A DNA stretch of 40,871 nucleotides, taken from the IMG/VR virus record IMGVR_UViG_3300027852_000083, positions 1 through 40,871 of that record, one strand, 5' to 3'. The stretch is from a virus. The notes beneath the pieces were generated by a model. It was not told the DNA's origin. It searched no databases and worked only from the letters and a program-made list of their open reading frames with translations. Positions within the stretch are counted from its first letter, which is position 1, and the number at the start of each line of letters is the position of its first letter. Position numbers and translations under genes: made by a program. Positions 15,936-25,046 of this stretch are shown piece after piece.

Positions 15936-18761
15936 GTGGCTACTGAATATCAAATAGATTACGAAAACGGCAACAACGGAAATGATGGAAGTAATTGGGC
16001 TAATGCTTGGCGTGATTGGAATGGAATAGTTGGAGTTGTTCCTGGGGATGTAGTTAGAATAGCAAAAACACCTGATCCTGTAAATATAGGAGATGTAGAT
16101 TGGGCTAAAGACTCTGATACGTTGACGTTACATTCAGTATTAACAAAAAATATAGATGATTGTGAACTATCGTGGCTACCAGGAGTTAATGCTTCACAGG
16201 CTGATAATACTACTAGATATACTGAAGGATCCGTATGTCAACGTTTTTATATGTCTGATGGTCTTACTGGTATATTTGGTTTTGATACATTTTCTTCAAA
16301 AAATTTGTCTTCTTTTACAAAGATCAGTTTTAGTATTAGTACTAACAGAATCTTAGACGCGAATACTATATCTGTTAAACTGTATTCTGATTCTAATAGG
16401 GCCAATCTTGTTCATACTTTTTTATTAGACTTCAAACTACCATCAGATTTTGTTTCTCAAGTAACTATTGATAATGGATCTGCTTTGAATAATAATATCG
16501 AAGCGATAGAAATAGTTGCAGAATCCCCACTTCCGGGAGCAACATATATTTATGTTGATAATTTTATAGCATGCAATGATCTTTCGTTGACAAGTGTTAT
16601 AAAGAAGACTGGTGATAATGCTTGGTGGCCTATTCGTTCTATTAATAGTAAAACTATAGTGTTAGGAAAACTAAATTCTTATTCAACCTTCAATTTAGTA
16701 GATTATACAGGTAGTACAGAAACTGCGGACACATACATTAGAAATGCTGTAATGATACCAGATTTGGTGCAAAATACTGATGACAATTTTATGACAGTAG
16801 ATTTCGACGGAACATCCGGAAATCTTATAACTATTTCTGGTGGTTGGAATACTTCTTCAGACGTTCAGGATGGTGAATCATGGGTAGATATGTTTGGGAA
16901 ATATGGTGATTCTAAGGTACAAGGAGACTATAATAAATTAGAGAAGTGTGGTTTTTTAAGAGGGTATCACTTTGTTATTAGTGGGAATAATTGCGAATTA
17001 GGCGATATTAACTCTTCAAAACAATTTTATGGTTTGAATTTAACTGGTAATAATTGTACATGTAGTGGTGATATATGTATTGTTGCCAGTCAAGTTTATG
17101 GGGTTTCTTCAAATTCTAAAGGTCACATAGGAATTGGTAGCATCTTTTTGTATAGAAGTAATACTACAGGTTTGGGTAGTGAAAGTAGTTGGGGTAATAT
17201 ATATTGTTATGGTTCTTCGATTCAATTAAAATCACATAATTATGTTAATTATATGTACATAGAAAATAGTTCTGGTAATGGTTTGTACCTTTATCAGATA
17301 AATAGTATTATTATCAATAATTTAATTTCATTTTCTAATACAAATAAAGGTTTGTACATACAATCTTGTACAAATATAACAATTAGGCAACTAAATTGTT
17401 ATGATAATGGTAGTGATGGTATTCAGGTACAACATGCACAAAGATGTTATTTTAAAAATGTTATTTCACATAATAATACAGGTTACGGACTTCATGGGTA
17501 TGAAAGTAATCTAATTTATGCTAATAGTATAGTAACATATGGAAATTCATTGGGTGGTATTCGTTCTGATGAATCTGAAATTTATCTTGAATGGAATACT
17601 CATGCAGAAGTAATTAAATATAGTATTTTTACACGAAGTGATAGTATGTATACAAATCAGGGTATTTTCTTTAGTCATAAAGACCAAATAAAGGATGTGC
17701 ACGAAGATACATTACCTATTATCGGCACTATTACTTCGGATAATGTTATTTTTTATAATGAAGCACCGTCTTGGAAAATTGAAATTGTTAATGAAGGAAG
17801 ATTAGAGATATTAAAATTCCGTATTCCTGTACAAGATTCTGTACGTAGGATTATAAGAGTACAAACTCGTTGGGATTCTGTATCTGTCCCTACATTAAAG
17901 CCAAAAATAATTTTAACTGGTTGTGGTTTAAATGAAGAGGCTATTAATACTTCAGCAACTGCAACATGGGAACAATTGGTGGTGCAAGGTGTTCCTCTGA
18001 GAGATGGGATAGCATATCTTACTGTAGCTTTTCATAGGGCTTATAATACATCTACGTCAGTTTATATAGATGATATAACATGGAGTACTCCTAGCAGTTC
18101 TTCAAGTTCACGTTCCAGTAGTTCAGTTTCGGTAAGTTCTAGTTCTTCAAGTTCGAGTTCTACCAGTATAAGTTCTAGTTCTTCATGTTCGAGTTCTTCT
18201 AGTTTTTCGAGTTCTAGCAGTTTATCTACATCTCTTAGTTCTAGCTCTTCAAGTTTTAGTTATTCTAGTTCATCTAAGTCTAGTTCTTCTTCAAGTAGTT
18301 ATGCTATTTGCCCTTCCGGTTGGTCAGCAGATAAGTGTGTTGGTGGGACCCCCACTGCTCTTTCTGAACGATCAGTTGATTATAATGCAGCTAAAGCTTT
18401 TGATGATAATAATACTACTCTTTGGCAAAGTACCTATGATAATACTCAATGGTTGCAATATCATTTTATCTCTAGTGTAGCTATCGAAAACTTGAGAATA
18501 AGATCATGGAGTTCTGTCGCTGATAAAATGCCTTCTACTTTTATTCTATATGCTTCTAATCTTGGGTTATTTACAGGAGAAGAAGTAACATTGTTAACTG
18601 TTTCTGGTATTACATGGACTACTGATGAGTGGAAAGAGTGGGCATTTACGAATGGTGTTAACTATAGCTACTACCGTATCACTATGACAGATAAAGAAGG
18701 GCCTTTTGGCGAAGATTATGAATATGTTATTTGTGAAGTAGAAATGAAAGAGTGTACTTAG
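15936..18761 (+). CDS. Beta-helix tail spike/adhesin with Ser linker and C-terminal discoidin domain
   Basis: The 941-residue protein starts QIDYENGNNGNDGSNWANAW, a common opening of parallel beta-helix proteins. Residues 300-600 contain repeated short Asn/Gly-rich turns and strands typical of a right-handed beta-helix such as pectate-lyase-like tail spikes. A Ser linker (about 719-789) leads to a C-terminal F5/8 type C domain beginning CPSGWSADKC, homologous to the CP(Y/F)W domains of the giant adhesin. It probably binds, and perhaps degrades, surface polysaccharide; I cannot pick catalytic residues. The start is GTG, 9 bases after GAGGGAGAG; no better ATG exists. Confidence 0.82.
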   Translation: MATEYQIDYENGNNGNDGSNWANAWRDWNGIVGVVPGDVVRIAKTPDPVNIGDVDWAKDSDTLTLHSVLTKNIDDCELSWLPGVNASQADNTTRYTEGSVCQRFYMSDGLTGIFGFDTFSSKNLSSFTKISFSISTNRILDANTISVKLYSDSNRANLVHTFLLDFKLPSDFVSQVTIDNGSALNNNIEAIEIVAESPLPGATYIYVDNFIACNDLSLTSVIKKTGDNAWWPIRSINSKTIVLGKLNSYSTFNLVDYTGSTETADTYIRNAVMIPDLVQNTDDNFMTVDFDGTSGNLITISGGWNTSSDVQDGESWVDMFGKYGDSKVQGDYNKLEKCGFLRGYHFVISGNNCELGDINSSKQFYGLNLTGNNCTCSGDICIVASQVYGVSSNSKGHIGIGSIFLYRSNTTGLGSESSWGNIYCYGSSIQLKSHNYVNYMYIENSSGNGLYLYQINSIIINNLISFSNTNKGLYIQSCTNITIRQLNCYDNGSDGIQVQHAQRCYFKNVISHNNTGYGLHGYESNLIYANSIVTYGNSLGGIRSDESEIYLEWNTHAEVIKYSIFTRSDSMYTNQGIFFSHKDQIKDVHEDTLPIIGTITSDNVIFYNEAPSWKIEIVNEGRLEILKFRIPVQDSVRRIIRVQTRWDSVSVPTLKPKIILTGCGLNEEAINTSATATWEQLVVQGVPLRDGIAYLTVAFHRAYNTSTSVYIDDITWSTPSSSSSSRSSSSVSVSSSSSSSSSTSISSSSSCSSSSSFSSSSSLSTSLSSSSSSFSYSSSSKSSSSSSSYAICPSGWSADKCVGGTPTALSERSVDYNAAKAFDDNNTTLWQSTYDNTQWLQYHFISSVAIENLRIRSWSSVADKMPSTFILYASNLGLFTGEEVTLLTVSGITWTTDEWKEWAFTNGVNYSYYRITMTDKEGPFGEDYEYVICEVEMKECT

Positions 18762-18774
18762 TTAGGGGAAAATT

Positions 18775-20055
18775 ATGAGTCCGACAAATGTTAGATCTGG
18801 AGCTACTTTACAGTCTATATTCCCTTCATTGAAAGCAACTTTAATTAATAAATCTGGTGTAAGCTATGATTGGCCTTTAATTGGTGGTGGGTTATTGAAT
18901 AGATTTGTAATGATAGAATCTACAAATATGTTTTTACCTTCTTTAGAATTGACCGTTCTAGATAGGGAAAATCAGCTTATTGGTGCTTTTACAATAACCA
19001 GTTCTGATAAACTGGTTATTGATATAAGTTACGCATCTGATGATACTGAAACTTATGAATTTGAGCTATATTCGATTAGGGAATCAGAATTAAGAAGTTT
19101 AATAGATATAGGTTCAACCGAAGTTACAATGACTTTTTGGCCATCTGGTTGGAGAGATCTTTTTCAAGGTTCTAAAGTAAGAGGATTTAGTAAAATGTCT
19201 GCTTCTTCTGTGGCGAGTGATATTGTAGCTGCTGAAGAGAAGGAGATAGAACTTTCGTCAGAAAAAAGAAATTATATACAAGCACAATGGACTGATGCGC
19301 AATTTTTAAGGCATCTTGCTACTTATGCTATGAGCAGAGAAAGTGCGGGATATTGGTATTTTTTTGATAGGTATAATAAATTCTTTTTTTGTACTCCTAT
19401 ATATTTGATGCGTAAACCTTTACAACAAGAAACTCATAAGTTTGAATTTGTTAATGTTCCTGAAGAACTGGAGAAAGAAGATAGGGAGTATAAACCTATT
19501 TTTGCTTGGAGGATGTTGTCTAATTATCAGACAATGCTTCTTCAGTCTGGTTATGGCACGAAAGTAAAATGGTTTGATTATGATGTAAAGTCCTACAAGG
19601 AAAAAACAATATTATATACAGATACTAATTTCCCGTCTCTTGGGAAATGGGTTTTTATAACAAAAGATGAAATAACTATAGACCGTATTAGATCATCTAT
19701 GATAGGGAATACATCAACTGATACATACTATGATGAACCATACAGAGTTGCTACTTTGAAAATGAGCAACACAATTTATTCCCTTTTTACACTTGAAGTT
19801 ATTGTTTTAACAAGTAAATATATAAGATTAGGTGATAAGGTATTGGTACATATACCAGAAGGAGGTAGTAAAGGATCAACTGCTTTGATAGAATGTATAT
19901 CAGGTGAATGGCTTGTATCAAAAATTAGTATTATGATGGATGTAAAACAAAGAACATTATTCTCTAAATTAGTCTTAATAAGATCTTCTATAAATAAGAC
20001 TGGGGACTTGGGGATTGAAAAGGAATTAGTTTCTGCTCCTGGTGGGCAAATATAA
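18775..20055 (+). CDS. Baseplate hub protein (T4 gp27/gpD-like)
   Basis: The 426-residue product fits the gp27/gpD/VgrG-N hub family: an N-terminal beta domain (LIGAFTITSSDKLVIDISY), then the typical central sequence YIQAQWTDAQFLRHLATYAM followed by GYWYFFDRYNKFFFCTP, and a C-terminal strand region that ends the barrel (IRLGDKVLVHIPEGG). The hub trimer joins the tube to the membrane-piercing spike. The gp5-like spike gene lies 3.8 kb downstream. A TAGGGGAAA site precedes the ATG. Confidence 0.82.
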   Translation: MSPTNVRSGATLQSIFPSLKATLINKSGVSYDWPLIGGGLLNRFVMIESTNMFLPSLELTVLDRENQLIGAFTITSSDKLVIDISYASDDTETYEFELYSIRESELRSLIDIGSTEVTMTFWPSGWRDLFQGSKVRGFSKMSASSVASDIVAAEEKEIELSSEKRNYIQAQWTDAQFLRHLATYAMSRESAGYWYFFDRYNKFFFCTPIYLMRKPLQQETHKFEFVNVPEELEKEDREYKPIFAWRMLSNYQTMLLQSGYGTKVKWFDYDVKSYKEKTILYTDTNFPSLGKWVFITKDEITIDRIRSSMIGNTSTDTYYDEPYRVATLKMSNTIYSLFTLEVIVLTSKYIRLGDKVLVHIPEGGSKGSTALIECISGEWLVSKISIMMDVKQRTLFSKLVLIRSSINKTGDLGIEKELVSAPGGQI

Positions 20056-20089
20056 AATATAGGATTTAATTATCGGGAGAAAAATTATT

Positions 20090-23000
20090 ATGTTACAAGA
20101 TAAAAGTAAGCAAAATAAAACTTCCAGTTCAAGTTCAAGTGTATCTCTTAGTCTTGGAACATTCGAATCACAACAGTTGGATGATTTTCTTATTAGAAAT
20201 GTAGTAGGTGATAGTCCTGAAATCCCTGAAGGTTTGCTTTATCAGGGTAGTGAAAGCAGGAAGCATGAATGTTCTGCTTCATCTGAATATAGTTGGAGGT
20301 ATGAGGCAGTAGAAGCTTTTAATGGAATAATAGGTAGTACTGGTGATTGTTGGATTTGTTCTGATTCAAATGTACCTAATCCTAATGGTTCTTGTTACAT
20401 ACAATTTAATTTTGATGAAAGCAAGAAAATACTTGCATTTCAGATGTGCAGACGGGGTGACTCTAATTGTGAAAACTTCCCCAAGGAAATGAGATTACTC
20501 GGCAGTCAAAATGGAAAATTTGAAGGTGAAGAAGTTGTACTTGGGATTTTCCAAAATAGTGATGTTACTTATGGCGATTGGTCCATCTGGCAAAATATTC
20601 AAAACAATATATGGTGCATCAGTTTAAGAATAGAAATACATTCTATGTGGGAAAGTAGTACAGATTTTGGTTGGGTAGCCGTCAGTGAAGTACAATTTAT
20701 AATTTCTGAAGAGAGTAGTTTTAGTTCTAGCTCATCAACTTCAAAAAGTTCTAGTAGTTCGTTTCGTAGTTCCAGTTCAAAGAGCTCTAGTAGCTCATTC
20801 AGCTTCAGTATCTCTTCTTCTAGCTCTTCGATCTCAAAGAGCTCTAGTAGCTCATTCAGCTTCAGTATCTCTTCTTCTAGCTCTTCGATCTCAAAGAGCT
20901 CTAGTAGCTCATTCAGCTTCAGTATTTCTTCTTCTAGCTCTTCGATCTCAAAGAGCTCTAGCAGTTCATCTAGTTTTAGTGTTTCTATTTCCTCTAGTTC
21001 TAGTTCGTGGGCTCGTGACGTAGGTGCTGATTATCATGCTTTTACAAAAGATTTTGTGAATGATTATTTTCTTACACAGTATCATATAGAAGGGGTAAGA
21101 AGTACAGTTATTTCACAAATGCAGCAGATGGTAGCTCAAGGGGCGACTCTTGCTTCAACAAGAATATGGTTAGTAAGTCCGCCTGGGGTACAGCAGGAAA
21201 ATTGGAGATATCATTTTCCGCCAAGCGCTCAAGAAATAGATAATGTAAGACAGTATGTACTTGACGCCCAATCTATAGGGTTAAGACTATATTTAGGACT
21301 ATGCTGGCTTGGTTGTGCCAACTTTAGTACTGGTTCGCCTGATACAACTATTGGTGATTGCGGCTATACTGCTGGAGAGTTTCTAGACAAATCACATTTT
21401 TCTATTGAATCAATCCTCAATGCTGTAAAAGATATTAAATTCTTAGATGGAAAACCAGTCGTTGAACGGTTTTATTTAGTGCCTGAAGTTTTGGCAGCTG
21501 CGAATGATTTTGATGGCGCTGTTCCATTTGAAAAGAAAAATATACGATGGTTTTTAAGTCAACTGTGGCAATGGTTCTATAATATTGTAAACGTGACAGG
21601 TATAATTCCCACCTTATATTTTATTCATGATTCTCAAGAGAGTCATATACTTAATGACAGTTATGTAGATGCTAACTATCCCGCTCTTAATGGTCATCCT
21701 AGTATGTTTTGGATGTACAGGTCTCTCAAATTTCTTAAAGATAATGTATTGCCTATACCAGATAGAATAGACTTCTCCTCATATCATAGATTAGAAAATC
21801 CTGGGACTAAGTATATTGATACGGTTTCAAGAGTGATCGCTGATTATAAAGCTGTGATTCCAGATTTATTAGGGGTGGCTTTGAAGCCTCTACAAATTGC
21901 CGAAACTTTCTATTTCGGAAGTCAGCTTTCTGCTTTTTACAATTACTATACTGATCCAGATTTTGAAGGGGTTACTTTCTGGACTACACCTTTTCATACT
22001 GGTGAATCAACAATTGAACCTCCATTTAACTTTACACCACTATTAGGTTCTCTTAGTTCTAGTAGCTACAGTAGTTCTAGTAAGAGTTCAACTAGTGCCG
22101 TAAGTACAAGTAGTTCAAGTAAGAGTAATGTTTCCTCCTCATCGTCTTCATCTGTTTCTGAAGGCCATACTTTATTTTTAAATACATGTCAATCTAGAAA
22201 GATAATCAAAACTCAAAGTACTGGACCTGATTCAGAAAGTTATTCATGTCAAGGATTACCAAGTGTTAAAATTGAACCTACTCATGTTTGCGATCTTACT
22301 GTAGAACATAATTACCAAGATAATGCCTTTTTTAGCACTGGTTACTATTCAAGAGTATTCCAAAACCAGCAGCACAGAATGTTAAATCGTACAAGTGGCT
22401 TCCTTCATGATTTATATGCTATAGGGCCATCCTTTGACAATGCTTCGCTAAGATGTTTTGCTGTACTTGCAAATAATAATCCTGGAACTGGTATTGACGA
22501 TCATTGTGATATGGATGTTATAACATACTCATGTAAAATTATCGGCACTAATAAAGCATCTTATTTTAATTTTGCAGAAGGTCAGATAACTGTGCAAGAA
22601 AGTGCTGGCGGCGGATCTTCTGGTTATGGTCAACATAAGATTTTAGTTCATAATTCAGCTTATACGAATTGGGTTCATCATGGAATGGTTATGACTGTTT
22701 TGAGGGATGATCCAAAATTAAATTACCATCTTTTTAGAGCAAAAAGTGGTTTATTGTTTAGGGGAAAATGGGAAAGCCTTTTATCTGTAGAAAAAGTTGA
22801 TTCATGTTTTGGTGATGGTTATGTTTATGCACCAAAAACAGATATATCTTTTTCTGCTATAGATTTATCTGGTGCTCAATGGGGAAATGAAGCTAGTGCT
22901 ATTAGGTTAGATGATTATGGCCCAGGTTCCAAAATATCTTGGGAGAATGGTGCTACATTAGAACATGATACTAATGGATTAAATATTAAGAATAGTGATT

Positions 23001-23152
23001 CACTTAGTTTTGGCATTACTCCTACAAGCATTAAAATCCCTACAAATCATAAATTTATTCTTGATGGGGATGCTAGTGAAAATACATATATGGTTTATAA
23101 TGGTTCATACGTGTTATTATATGTAAATGGGATTGAAAAAGCAGCTTGGTAA
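20090..23152 (+). CDS. Ser-linked adhesin with discoidin-like and glycoside-hydrolase-like domains
   Basis: The 1020-residue layout is: 1-45 short Ser leader; 50-205 discoidin-like type A domain, paralogous to residues 963-1120 of the giant adhesin (shared NPNGSCYIQFNF pattern); 208-306 Ser linker with 57-bp DNA repeats; 307-652 a TIM-barrel glycoside-hydrolase-like domain with candidate acid/base E466 (FYLVPEVLAAAND) and nucleophile E605 (LQIAETFYFGS, then GVTFWTT), the spacing of clan GH-A; 653-689 Ser linker; 690-1020 a C-terminal fibre domain ending in KISWENGATL, similar to the end of the fibre at 26962. It probably recognises and trims host surface glycans. A GGGAG site precedes the ATG. 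Confidence 0.82.
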   Translation: MLQDKSKQNKTSSSSSSVSLSLGTFESQQLDDFLIRNVVGDSPEIPEGLLYQGSESRKHECSASSEYSWRYEAVEAFNGIIGSTGDCWICSDSNVPNPNGSCYIQFNFDESKKILAFQMCRRGDSNCENFPKEMRLLGSQNGKFEGEEVVLGIFQNSDVTYGDWSIWQNIQNNIWCISLRIEIHSMWESSTDFGWVAVSEVQFIISEESSFSSSSSTSKSSSSSFRSSSSKSSSSSFSFSISSSSSSISKSSSSSFSFSISSSSSSISKSSSSSFSFSISSSSSSISKSSSSSSSFSVSISSSSSSWARDVGADYHAFTKDFVNDYFLTQYHIEGVRSTVISQMQQMVAQGATLASTRIWLVSPPGVQQENWRYHFPPSAQEIDNVRQYVLDAQSIGLRLYLGLCWLGCANFSTGSPDTTIGDCGYTAGEFLDKSHFSIESILNAVKDIKFLDGKPVVERFYLVPEVLAAANDFDGAVPFEKKNIRWFLSQLWQWFYNIVNVTGIIPTLYFIHDSQESHILNDSYVDANYPALNGHPSMFWMYRSLKFLKDNVLPIPDRIDFSSYHRLENPGTKYIDTVSRVIADYKAVIPDLLGVALKPLQIAETFYFGSQLSAFYNYYTDPDFEGVTFWTTPFHTGESTIEPPFNFTPLLGSLSSSSYSSSSKSSTSAVSTSSSSKSNVSSSSSSSVSEGHTLFLNTCQSRKIIKTQSTGPDSESYSCQGLPSVKIEPTHVCDLTVEHNYQDNAFFSTGYYSRVFQNQQHRMLNRTSGFLHDLYAIGPSFDNASLRCFAVLANNNPGTGIDDHCDMDVITYSCKIIGTNKASYFNFAEGQITVQESAGGGSSGYGQHKILVHNSAYTNWVHHGMVMTVLRDDPKLNYHLFRAKSGLLFRGKWESLLSVEKVDSCFGDGYVYAPKTDISFSAIDLSGAQWGNEASAIRLDDYGPGSKISWENGATLEHDTNGLNIKNSDSLSFGITPTSIKIPTNHKFILDGDASENTYMVYNGSYVLLYVNGIEKAAW
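20777..20969 (+). repeat. 57-bp tandem repeat in a Ser linker
   Basis: Three nearly identical 57-bp units (20777-20833, 20834-20890, 20891-20947; one C/T difference in the third) and part of a fourth encode SFSFSISSSSSSISKSSSS. Near identity at synonymous sites indicates recent expansion. Confidence 0.95.
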
Positions 23153-23171
23153 TTTAAAAAAGGGTTTTATT

Positions 23172-23843
23172 ATGATATCTACTAAAAAACTTGCAAAATT
23201 AATAGCAAAGAAATATAATTTACCTCTTACTGAAAGTATGCAGGTATCAAAAATATTAGTAGTTGACTGGAGAGAAGACTTGAAGACTAAAAAACATTCT
23301 GATGTATTATCTTGTATTGAAACTGAAGGTTTTATTTGGCCTACATATAAAAATAAAAGTAAGAGGAAGAGAATTACTGCAAGAAAAGAAACAATAAGAG
23401 AACTTAAAAAAATAGGTGAAGATAAAATTATCGATTTCTCTTATGAGAGAGTATCAGGGATTGTAATGAAATGTAAGAATTGTGATTTAAAACCCGGACG
23501 ACCTTGGTGTGTTTATAAACCAAAGAATCCCAGTTCATCTAAACTAATGAAAGTGCAACCAAAAGGTTTCCCTAAAACTTATACTACCAAAAAAGATGCT
23601 GATTATGGTGTCAAAATGATGAAAACTTTTGGTTCAGCTATTAGTTCTAATGATATATATAATATATCAACCCTTTTAGTTGTTTTATTAGGAAAACTTG
23701 GTGGTAAAACAAGAATACCTATTTCAGAAGTAATGTTAGCGAAAAGTGGCAACCGTAAATTAGCAATTAAAAAAGATGGTACAGATTTGATTGTAACTTT
23801 AGTAAAAGGTAAAGGTCTTCCAGATTTTCAAGATACTGTATAG
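23172..23843 (+). CDS. Hypothetical protein with a CxxC pair
   Basis: The 223-residue product is not recognised. It is Lys-rich, with an N-terminal helix (TKKLAKLIAKKYNLPLTES), a middle segment containing KCKNCDLKPGRPWC (three Cys, possibly metal-binding), and a C-terminal part with ISTLLVVLLGKLGGKTRIPI. I chose ATG 23172, 8 bases after AAAAGGG; the earlier ATG at 23127 overlaps the adhesin gene and has no site. The neighbours are adhesin and spike genes, so it may be a virion or assembly factor, but nothing in the sequence fixes a role. Confidence 0.7.
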   Translation: MISTKKLAKLIAKKYNLPLTESMQVSKILVVDWREDLKTKKHSDVLSCIETEGFIWPTYKNKSKRKRITARKETIRELKKIGEDKIIDFSYERVSGIVMKCKNCDLKPGRPWCVYKPKNPSSSKLMKVQPKGFPKTYTTKKDADYGVKMMKTFGSAISSNDIYNISTLLVVLLGKLGGKTRIPISEVMLAKSGNRKLAIKKDGTDLIVTLVKGKGLPDFQDTV

Positions 23844-23861
23844 TTTTTGGAGAGTGAGGTT

Positions 23862-24569
23862 ATGAGTTTTAATCCGTTAGAACATATGAAGGTATTGACA
23901 GAGGAAGTAAGAGGATTTTTTCGTGGAGTAGTCAGGGACGCAGATGATCCTAAAAAACTTGGTCGTGTTAGAGTAGAAGTTCTCCCTGTTATGAAGGGTA
24001 TAGATATTGAGTATCTTCCATGGGCCGAAAAGGCTATGTCTTTTATCCCACCTGTTAATAGTTTAGTATGGGTATTTTTTGAACAGCTAGAAATATATAA
24101 ACCAGTATACTTTGCTGTTGCTGCACCTGTTCTTATTGAAGAGGACTTAGCCCCTATTGCAGAAGGAAGAGGATACCCTTTAGTTGTTGGTTATGAGGCA
24201 GGTAAAACGTATCAGGATATGGTTGCTATGCAAAAGGAATCGGTTGCTGTTTCTGAATCATTAAATGCAAATAAGGTTACAGAAAACGAACCAGACGTTT
24301 CAGGTGACCATACTTATCCGCAGAGTAAAATACATAGATTTACGAGTGGGGTTATTATAGAAGTACTTGACAAATCTGGTGGTGCCGTAATTAATGTATA
24401 CCACCCAAGTGGGAGTTTCATTGAAATTAGTAATGAGAAAATACATGTTCGTAGTTCCGGTGAAACATACTTGTATTCTGATAAACCTATAAAGGTACAT
24501 TCAACAGGGCAAATTACTATTAATAGTATAGATAATGTACATATTAATCCAGTGGAGCTGGTGGAGTAG
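23862..24569 (+). CDS. Baseplate spike protein with OB-fold (T4 gp5-like)
   Basis: The 235-residue protein has the gp5/gpV OB-fold start (FFRGVVRDADDPKKLGRVRV, then PWAEKA, then PPVNSLVWVFFEQ) that sits on the gp27-type hub. The C-terminal part (HRFTSGVIIEVLDKSGGAVI, then SGETYLYSDKPIKVHSTGQI) has the alternating pattern of a short triple-stranded beta-helix needle. No lysozyme domain lies between them, unlike T4 gp5. The start is ATG 23862, after a GTGAGG site; the TTG 15 bases earlier has no site. gp25 follows directly. Confidence 0.85.
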   Translation: MSFNPLEHMKVLTEEVRGFFRGVVRDADDPKKLGRVRVEVLPVMKGIDIEYLPWAEKAMSFIPPVNSLVWVFFEQLEIYKPVYFAVAAPVLIEEDLAPIAEGRGYPLVVGYEAGKTYQDMVAMQKESVAVSESLNANKVTENEPDVSGDHTYPQSKIHRFTSGVIIEVLDKSGGAVINVYHPSGSFIEISNEKIHVRSSGETYLYSDKPIKVHSTGQITINSIDNVHINPVELVE

Positions 24570-24571
24570 TC

Positions 24572-25036
24572 ATGAAAACTTTTATCGCTCTATATGATAT
24601 ACAATCTTTTATACAAGAAAAAGCTGAAAAGGTAGTAAGTATCACAAAGGGTGCTAGATTAAGTGAAATATACTCTGATATAAGCCAAAGTTTATCTGAA
24701 GATGTAGACAAAGATTTAAAAATTTTGTTTAATGTTTCTTCTGTTGAGGCTTCTATAGAAAATATTATTGGGACTTCAAAAGGTGAACGAGTTATGCTCC
24801 CAACTTTTGCTTCTAATCTAGAGTATTATCTTTTCGAGCCTGTAGCTGATGTTACTGAATTTTCTATAAGAAATGATATTATAAGTTCTATACTTGAATG
24901 GGATCCCAGGGTTATCGTAAAATCTTTAAAGGTAACAGGTGATACAGATAATAACACATATATAATAACATTAATGTACGAAATAGCAGGGCTTGGGCTT
25001 GTCAGTGAATTAAGCAGGACATTATCTTTAGAATAA
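24572..25036 (+). CDS. Baseplate wedge protein gp25-like (GPW/gp25 family)
   Basis: The 154-residue product carries the signature of the gp25 family: EASIENIIGTSKGERVMLPT, then FASNLEYYLFEP, which includes the conserved GERVMLP..G/S..L..YLFEP core. gp25 is the conserved wedge component that contacts sheath and gp6-type proteins. The ATG starts 2 bases after the spike gene's stop, indicating translational coupling. Confidence 0.92.
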   Translation: MKTFIALYDIQSFIQEKAEKVVSITKGARLSEIYSDISQSLSEDVDKDLKILFNVSSVEASIENIIGTSKGERVMLPTFASNLEYYLFEPVADVTEFSIRNDIISSILEWDPRVIVKSLKVTGDTDNNTYIITLMYEIAGLGLVSELSRTLSLE

Positions 25037-25046
25037 GAGGTGTACT

